NCBI GenBank assembly: GCA_031260545.1 | Contig: JAIRJQ010000091.1 | Coordinates: forward strand, 1-10,072 | Direction: 5' to 3' | Length of the DNA stretch: 10,072 nt | Source of the DNA: Methanomassiliicoccaceae archaeon | Lineage (GTDB): Archaea; Thermoplasmatota; Thermoplasmata; Methanomassiliicoccales; Methanomethylophilaceae | The notes under the pieces: generated by a model | Database searches by the model: none | Told to the model about the DNA's origin: nothing | Seen by the model: the letters and a program-made list of their open reading frames with translations, nothing else | Part shown: in pieces, positions 5,895-10,072 of the stretch | How positions within the stretch are numbered: the stretch's first letter is position 1 | How the letters are laid out: each line of letters starts with the position of its first letter | Position numbers and translations under genes: made by a program

Positions 5895-8270
5895 TCACGG
5901 CCTTCTTACAAAAATGAAATAACCGATGGCCGCGACCGCTATCGTCGTCAGTACGGCGGCCGTTATCAGAACCGGGTTCGATACTCCGCCGTTCCCGTCA
6001 TCGTTCTGGTCGTCTTTCCCGTCATCCGGGTTCGATCCGGTGCCGTTCCCGTTATCCGTGCTGTCCGGCTGTGTTGTGGTGTCCTTGTACACTTCCACTG
6101 TCTGCGGACCGGTCGTGACATTGAATATGCCGAAGTTCGTCACGCTTACCGTAACGTTGCCCTGCGCCGTCACCTCTGCGAGAGATATCACCAATGTCGT
6201 TCCTGACCCGGACAGCGTGCCTTTAAGGGCCTTTCCCGTGCCGTCGGTTATTATTATGTTATTTATGGTCAGTTTTCTGATGTCCTTGTCGAACGTGATC
6301 ACTATGTACAAGGAGTCCGCTGTGCCCGGTGACCCTCCGGCCTGTACGGCCTTGAAGGTAACGTCGGTCGTCGGGTTCACATACACAAAGGTCGCCTGAA
6401 CGCAATGATCGTGATCCGTGTACTCATAATATCTGTCATAGCCAGTTCCTATGTTCGGCTTCGAATGATCGTCTTTTCCCAGACATAGATATACAGTATC
6501 GGTGTCTCCGCTGATGTCCATAAATTGAATGTACTTGTCCTCGTCGGCTGCGGTAAGAGTTCCGTTGATCAGCAGGAGCCCTCCTCCGTTGGTCCGGATA
6601 TTGCCGTTCTTATAGAACGCAACGTCACCGTTTATGGCGATAACGCCGCCGGAGAAAAATCCGAACGCCGGTTCGAGACCGAAGAACGCAACGTCACCGT
6701 TTATTGTCATTGCTGCGTTCAGCGCAGCCGTAATGCTTCCGCGGTATCCGAAGAACGCCACGTTACCGTTCATTACGGTGTTACCGTCATCGGATGATGA
6801 TATTATAGATCCGATATCACCGGTAAACGTCACGTTCCCGGTTATGATCATATCTCCGCCGTACCCGAACGTGTCGTTTTCATCGTATTCATCATATTTT
6901 TCATAACCGTTCACTATGCGGCCTTCTTCTCCAACAAACGTTACGTTGCCGTTCGTGGTGATAACGCCTCCGTTCATGACCGAGATATCACATTCATCAC
7001 CGCAGAATGCCGCGTCACCGTTAATGGTTATGTTCCCGCCGGTTATCAGAACAGGTTCACCGGTCCCGGGGTCCTTCCAGTTTAACTCTCCGAAATCATT
7101 AGTGATCGAGCATTTGTTTCCGCAGAACGTCACTTTTCCGTTTATGGCGATCTCGCTATCCAAAAGGGCTCTGACCGCACAGCTGTCACCGGTGAACGTT
7201 ACATTGCCGTTCGCGGTGATAACGCCGCCGTTCGCGGTCAGGATGTTACATTCATCGCCGCTGGATGTCACGTCACCGTTTATGGTTATGTTTCCGCCGG
7301 TCATTAGAATAAGTCCGCCCGCATCGGGATCATCCAACCATAATTCTCCGCGATTGGTATTGATCGAGAAGTTGTTTCCGTATGACGTTACTTTTCCGTT
7401 TATGAGGACCTCGCTGTCCAAAAAGGCCATGACCGCACAATCGTCGCCGGTGAACGCCACGTTGCCGTTTATGGTCACAACACTGTCCCAAGCGGCCCCT
7501 ATCGTGCTGTCAAAAGCACCCGCAATGTCGAAGCTCCCGCCTCTGAATGTCACGTTGCCGTTTATGGTCACAACACGGTCCCAAACGGCCGCGATCTCGC
7601 TGCTGCCGCCATTGAATGTCACGTTGCCGTTTATGGTCACGACGCTGTCATTAAAGGAATCGATGCAACCGTGTCCATTGAATGTCACGTTGCCGTTTAC
7701 GGTGATCTCCCCTCTTTCTCTGGCATAAATATCACAACGTTGACCGGCTATCATATCGCCGTTCAGGGTCAGGGTGCCGTACACATTCAATAATGTCCCG
7801 TCGGTCAGATTGAACGCGGGGCCGTATTTGTCTCCCGTTACGATCGAGCCGCCCTCGGCTATCTCAAATGAATACACGTCCAGATCAAGACCGGCTGATG
7901 ACTCGTATGTGGCTTTCCATACGATCTTCACTGCGCGGGATGTCAAAATATGGAGTGTCGCATCGGCATTCAGCATGCTGCCGCCGACGGTCATCTCCTT
8001 GCCTTTATTGCCTGCGGCAAACTCCTCTATCGCTTTTTCCGCATCGGCGACATTTGTGTAATCGTCAAGGTTCACGTCGTAAGCATCGTCCGCCGTCCCG
8101 GCGGGATCGTATGATGTCCCTTCATTCAATGTCTCGTCGTATCCTTTCTCATCGTTCCCAAATAAGAACAGCACGGAAGCGACGACCATCAGCGATATCG
8201 CTAACGCTGTGACGACCGCTGCGGACCTTCGTCCTCCGCTCTTTCCTTCTTTTGTCTTATTTGTTCTCAT
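5895..8270 (-). CDS. Large repeat-built adhesin-like surface protein (probable beta-helix)
   Basis: 791 residues from ATG 8270, chosen because AAGGAG lies six bases upstream; an in-frame ATG at 8294 lacks this. Order: basic N-terminus and hydrophobic segment (14-38, RRSAAVVTALAISLMVVASVLFLFG), an Asp-rich stretch, then from about residue 189 to 574 some 15 repeats of a rung around xITINGNVTFxG with a basic period of 22-23 residues, some units lengthened to 31-40. This is the pattern of a right-handed beta-helix/polymorphic outer-membrane-type stack. Next is an Ig-like domain (~625-730, ...LTINNIIITDGTGKALKGTLSGSGTTLVISL...), an Asn/Asp/Gly/Thr linker (731-763), a membrane helix (~765-786) and FVRRP. 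It is thus anchored at the C-terminus with the repeats outside. Many NxT/NxS sequons suggest possible glycosylation. Function as an adhesin is inferred; the sequence itself shows only repeats and anchors. Confidence 0.87.
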   Translation of the reverse strand: MRTNKTKEGKSGGRRSAAVVTALAISLMVVASVLFLFGNDEKGYDETLNEGTSYDPAGTADDAYDVNLDDYTNVADAEKAIEEFAAGNKGKEMTVGGSMLNADATLHILTSRAVKIVWKATYESSAGLDLDVYSFEIAEGGSIVTGDKYGPAFNLTDGTLLNVYGTLTLNGDMIAGQRCDIYARERGEITVNGNVTFNGHGCIDSFNDSVVTINGNVTFNGGSSEIAAVWDRVVTINGNVTFRGGSFDIAGAFDSTIGAAWDSVVTINGNVAFTGDDCAVMAFLDSEVLINGKVTSYGNNFSINTNRGELWLDDPDAGGLILMTGGNITINGDVTSSGDECNILTANGGVITANGNVTFTGDSCAVRALLDSEIAINGKVTFCGNKCSITNDFGELNWKDPGTGEPVLITGGNITINGDAAFCGDECDISVMNGGVITTNGNVTFVGEEGRIVNGYEKYDEYDENDTFGYGGDMIITGNVTFTGDIGSIISSSDDGNTVMNGNVAFFGYRGSITAALNAAMTINGDVAFFGLEPAFGFFSGGVIAINGDVAFYKNGNIRTNGGGLLLINGTLTAADEDKYIQFMDISGDTDTVYLCLGKDDHSKPNIGTGYDRYYEYTDHDHCVQATFVYVNPTTDVTFKAVQAGGSPGTADSLYIVITFDKDIRKLTINNIIITDGTGKALKGTLSGSGTTLVISLAEVTAQGNVTVSVTNFGIFNVTTGPQTVEVYKDTTTQPDSTDNGNGTGSNPDDGKDDQNDDGNGGVSNPVLITAAVLTTIAVAAIGYFIFVRRP
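6549..7706 (-). repeat. Array of ~15 INGNVTF repeats inside the adhesin gene
   Basis: Coding repeats of 66-69 bp, with longer units where loops are inserted. The core encodes (I/V)T(I/A/V)NG(N/D/K)V(T/A)F. The most alike units at the DNA level are at the N-terminal end: the same 20-base core, GTCACGTTGCCGTTTATGGT on the plus strand, is exact at 7549-7568 and 7618-7637 and nearly exact at 7684-7703. Units become more divergent towards 6549. Confidence 0.9.
6963..7478 (-). repeat. Tandem 258-bp duplication (two 86-residue blocks) in the adhesin
   Basis: Block A (7221-7478, residues 265-350) and block B (6963-7220, residues 351-436) are each made of three rungs of 23, 40 and 23 residues. Aligned without gaps they match at 53 of 86 residues by my count. 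Shared landmarks are the TGDxCAV...LDSE segment, the INGKVT rung with its GEL...DP...TGGN loop, and the GDEC...NGGV rung. This is a second-level repeat laid over the basic 23-residue period. Confidence 0.9.
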
Positions 8271-8410
8271 GCAATTCTCCTTATATTTTTGCAACGGAAC
8301 GATATCCTGTAACCGAGTTCTTCTTACTGTTCAACTTATATATAAAAATATATATTTTATAGTAAGTATAAAATTAAAAGTATTTGGTCAATGAATGCAA
8401 ATGCTGACGA
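8271..8410 (-). promoter_or_regulatory. Promoter and ribosome-binding region of the adhesin gene
   Basis: AAGGAG at about 8277-8282 (minus strand) is a strong ribosome-binding site for ATG 8270. Upstream, 8330-8385 is a very AT-rich stretch containing TATATATAA/AATATATATTTTATA, long enough that several TATA boxes are possible. No ORF or RNA gene seen here. Confidence 0.6.
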
Positions 8411-8446
8411 TGAAGAAAAAATGTGTGACCGGCGGTCTCCCGCCGG
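8411..8446 (-). terminator. Strong intrinsic-type terminator of the nfeD-SPFH operon
   Basis: Read on the minus strand, CCGGCGG and CCGCCGG (8429-8435 and 8440-8446) form a perfect 7-bp GC stem closed by a GAGA (GNRA) tetraloop, eight bases after the SPFH stop. It is followed by CACACATTTTTTCTTC. This is the clearest terminator in the window. Confidence 0.75.
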
Positions 8447-8454
8447 AATGAGTT

Positions 8455-9555
8455 TTATTCGTTCGGCTCGGCGTTACGCGGATTCTGGGCAAGCTTGTTT
8501 GTCTCCTTTAACTCGGAGTCCATCATCCTGTCGAGGTCTTCCATCTGCGCCCTTATCGCTTCGGCCTTCGGTATCGGCCCCAATATATCGTCAGGGTTCC
8601 CGAAGTTCTTCTCCACGTCCTTCAGAGTGGATATCGGTCTGTCCGGTATGGTCTGCGCAGCTCCCATGTACTGCGATATACCGTCAACAAGTTTTGTCAG
8701 CTCGATGGGGAAGAAGAACTTTGTCGATTCTCCCTCGCCTACCGCCTTCAATGTTTCCATCGACAGTACGGACATCGCTTTGGAGTCGAGCGCTGCTGCG
8801 CCGACCGCCATTATGCGCAGCCTCTGTGCGTCACCCTGTCCTTCCAGTATTACCGCAAGTCTTTTACCCTCGGCCTCAAGGATCATCGATTGTCTGAGAC
8901 CCTCCGCTTCGAGAATTCTTGACTTCTTTTTACCTTCCGCCTCAAGGATCGCTGCGCGCTTCATACCGTCCGCCTGGAGGATCGCGGCACGCCTCTTCCT
9001 TTCTGACGACGTTTGCTCCTCCATCGCCTCTTTGACCTTCCTTGCCGGGTCGAGTTCCCTGATCTCGACCGCTTCGACCTTCACACCCCACTTGTCTGTG
9101 CTTTCGTCGAGTATGTCCCTGAGCTGGATGTTTATCCTTTCCCTGTTCGAGAGTATATCGTCAAGCTCCATCTCACCGATCACAGACCTTAACGTGGTCT
9201 GCGCCAGGTATACCGTTGCCATCCTGTAGTCCGTGACCTGCAGGTACGCTTTCTTCGGGTCGGTCACCTTTATGTATATTATCGCATCGACGTTCACCGG
9301 CGAGTTATCTCTCGTGATGACTTCCTGACTCGGAACGTCAAGCACCTGAGTACGCAGGTCTAATTTCACGACCGTGTTTATCAGCGGGCAAACAACGTTC
9401 AGACCCGGGTTAAGTACTCTTATGAATTTACCCAGACGCATGTATATCGCCTGTTCGTACGGCTGAACTATCTTGACCCCGCTGACCACGACCACCAGTG
9501 TTCCGACGATCGCGATGAACACAAGGGCAAGCAACCATGGTTCCATCAAATCCAT
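8455..9555 (-). CDS. SPFH/stomatin-family membrane protein (slipin)
   Basis: 366 residues. An N-terminal membrane segment (7-25) is followed by an SPFH/PHB domain (~28-180) with GVKIVQPYEQAIYMRLGKFIRVLNPGLN and VVKLDLRTQVLDVPSQEVITRDNSPVNVDAIIYIKVTDP, both typical of prokaryotic stomatins. Next comes WGVKVEAVEIRELDP, then a coiled-coil region of five consecutive 11-residue repeats (187-241), an oligomerisation segment with a conserved FFFPIELTKLV stretch, and a polar, charged C-terminal extension (about 303-366) that short archaeal stomatins lack. Such proteins form membrane-attached rings that organise microdomains and modulate proteases or channels. ATG 9555 is preceded by GGAGAG (9564-9569) eight bases upstream. 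The nfeD gene ends 33 bases upstream on the same strand, the classic stomatin-operon pairing, and a terminator follows the stop. High confidence in family; the exact client is unknown. Confidence 0.95.
   Translation of the reverse strand: MDLMEPWLLALVFIAIVGTLVVVVSGVKIVQPYEQAIYMRLGKFIRVLNPGLNVVCPLINTVVKLDLRTQVLDVPSQEVITRDNSPVNVDAIIYIKVTDPKKAYLQVTDYRMATVYLAQTTLRSVIGEMELDDILSNRERINIQLRDILDESTDKWGVKVEAVEIRELDPARKVKEAMEEQTSSERKRRAAILQADGMKRAAILEAEGKKKSRILEAEGLRQSMILEAEGKRLAVILEGQGDAQRLRIMAVGAAALDSKAMSVLSMETLKAVGEGESTKFFFPIELTKLVDGISQYMGAAQTIPDRPISTLKDVEKNFGNPDDILGPIPKAEAIRAQMEDLDRMMDSELKETNKLAQNPRNAEPNE
8833..8997 (-). repeat. Five 11-residue (33-bp) coiled-coil repeats in the SPFH protein
   Basis: Residues 187-241 read as five successive units ending in ILQADG, ILEAEG, ILEAEG, ILEAEG and ILEGQG. 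The 11-residue period indicates a hendecad rather than heptad coiled coil, as seen in stomatin/flotillin stalks. Each unit starts with two or three basic residues and ends acidic plus Gly. Confidence 0.85.
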
Positions 9556-9588
9556 TTTTCATCTCTCCTTTTTTCTTTTATGTTAAAT

Positions 9589-10032
9589 TCATTTGCGGGC
9601 CACTGTGACGTGTACGCCTTCGCTTTCGATCACTTTGACCTCTGCTCCCGCTTCGATGGGTTCGGCGGATGTTGCGCTCCAGATCTCTGAATCTATCCTT
9701 ACCTTCCCTTTGAGATTTCCGGGTTCCGTTCTCACTGTGACGGTTCCGTACAATCCTATCAACGTTTCCGCTATCGTGGTGGACGGCGGTTCGGTGCTCC
9801 CCAGTATCTGATACATCTTCACCGTGCCGAGCGTCACCGGTACCGCTATCATGAGAGCAAGTATCGGCGACCATACGCTGAACAGGAAATCCGGATAGAT
9901 GTACCCTATTATTCCCAGAATAACAAGCACCGTGCCCGGAATGAGCATGAACACCCCCGGCGACACTGCCTCTATTATGAGAAGTATTGCGCCGATGATG
10001 ATGAGTATTATTGCGAACGTCTGTGCATCCAT
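9589..10032 (-). CDS. nfeD: NfeD-family membrane protein, short form (stomatin partner)
   Basis: 147 residues. Three membrane segments (about 6-23, 27-48, 52-74), the first pair containing the characteristic IIEAVSPGVFMLIPGTVLVILG, are followed by a soluble OB-fold domain (~90-146: ETLIGLYGTVTVRTEP, VRIDSEIWSATS, EAGAEVKVIESEGVHVTVARK). This is the short form without the ClpP-like protease domain of long NfeD proteins. NfeD OB-folds bind their stomatin partner, and the next gene downstream is an SPFH protein, so the two likely form one membrane complex. ATG 10032 has a near-perfect ribosome site, AAGGAGG, eight bases upstream. The promoter lies outside the window or in an upstream gene. Confidence 0.95.
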   Translation of the reverse strand: MDAQTFAIILIIIGAILLIIEAVSPGVFMLIPGTVLVILGIIGYIYPDFLFSVWSPILALMIAVPVTLGTVKMYQILGSTEPPSTTIAETLIGLYGTVTVRTEPGNLKGKVRIDSEIWSATSAEPIEAGAEVKVIESEGVHVTVARK

Positions 10033-10040
10033 TGTCTTTT

Positions 10041-10047
10041 CCTCCTT
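10041..10047 (-). promoter_or_regulatory. Strong ribosome-binding site of nfeD
   Basis: AAGGAGG on the minus strand, complementary to the 16S rRNA 3' end, eight bases before ATG 10032. It fixes the nfeD start. Confidence 0.8.
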
Positions 10048-10072
10048 ATACGATCCTACCTGCCATTTTGTT

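Noticed and set aside
6549..7706. Could the repeat array be a CRISPR?
   Set aside because: The repeats are in frame, vary throughout their length, have no unique spacers of constant size, and encode a coherent protein.
6916..7728. Plus-strand open frame of 270 codons across the adhesin repeats
   Set aside because: Repeats of Asn-Val-Thr-Leu-Pro-Phe simply mirror the repeat DNA of the real minus-strand gene; no ribosome site or anchor.
8495..9229. Plus-strand open frame of 244 codons opposite the SPFH gene
   Set aside because: Ser/Ile-rich shadow of a gene with unmistakable SPFH motifs.
10046..10072. Possible 3' end of another minus-strand gene (…NKMAGRIV, stop TAA at 10046-10048)
   Set aside because: Only nine codons are visible, too few to tell a real gene end from chance.

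Overview
This window most likely comes from an archaeon, probably a gut-type methanogen of the Methanomassiliicoccales (Thermoplasmatota). That placement is inference. It rests on an archaeal-type Tsr3 rRNA-modifying enzyme, a hexulose-6-phosphate synthase fused to an RraA-like domain (an archaeal arrangement), TATA-like promoter elements with possible leaderless starts, and two large membrane-anchored surface proteins of the kind abundant in host-associated Methanomassiliicoccales. Base composition is balanced in the genes and strongly AT-rich in the promoter regions.

Layout. (1) Positions 1-386: the 3' remnant of a RhuM-family gene on the + strand, followed by non-coding sequence with hairpins. 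(2) Positions 387-1384, minus strand: a two-gene operon of a low-molecular-weight phosphatase-like protein that has lost its catalytic residues, overlapping by four bases (ATGA) with tsr3, an rRNA aminocarboxypropyltransferase. (3) Positions 1601-3142, minus strand: a BspA-like leucine-rich-repeat surface protein with two membrane segments and an unusual C-terminal beta-sandwich domain on the predicted cytoplasmic side. (4) Positions 3331-4623, plus strand: the HPS-RraA fusion, divergent from the LRR gene across an AT-rich promoter region. (5) Positions 4797-5856, plus strand: a tiny acidic protein and a cysteine-rich tail-anchored protein, both unrecognised. (6) Positions 5895-8270, minus strand: a very large repeat-built adhesin-like protein (probable beta-helix) containing a clean 86-residue tandem duplication. 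(7) Positions 8455-10032, minus strand: the classic pair NfeD then SPFH/stomatin, ending in a strong terminator hairpin.

How the genes fit together. HPS-RraA is core metabolism: in archaea without the oxidative pentose phosphate pathway it serves ribulose-5-phosphate supply and formaldehyde exchange. Tsr3 is ribosome maturation, and the SPFH/NfeD pair is membrane-domain organisation. The two surface proteins share one architecture (N-terminal hydrophobic segment, repeat ectodomain, low-complexity stalk, C-terminal membrane segment, short basic flank) and look like accessory cell-surface functions set among housekeeping genes. No CRISPR array, tRNA, rRNA or complete mobile element was seen. 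The most unusual items are the pseudo-phosphatase coupled to tsr3, the duplicated beta-helix block with its uneven gain of cysteines, the cytoplasmic domain of the LRR protein, and the unrecognised small-protein/tail-anchored pair.
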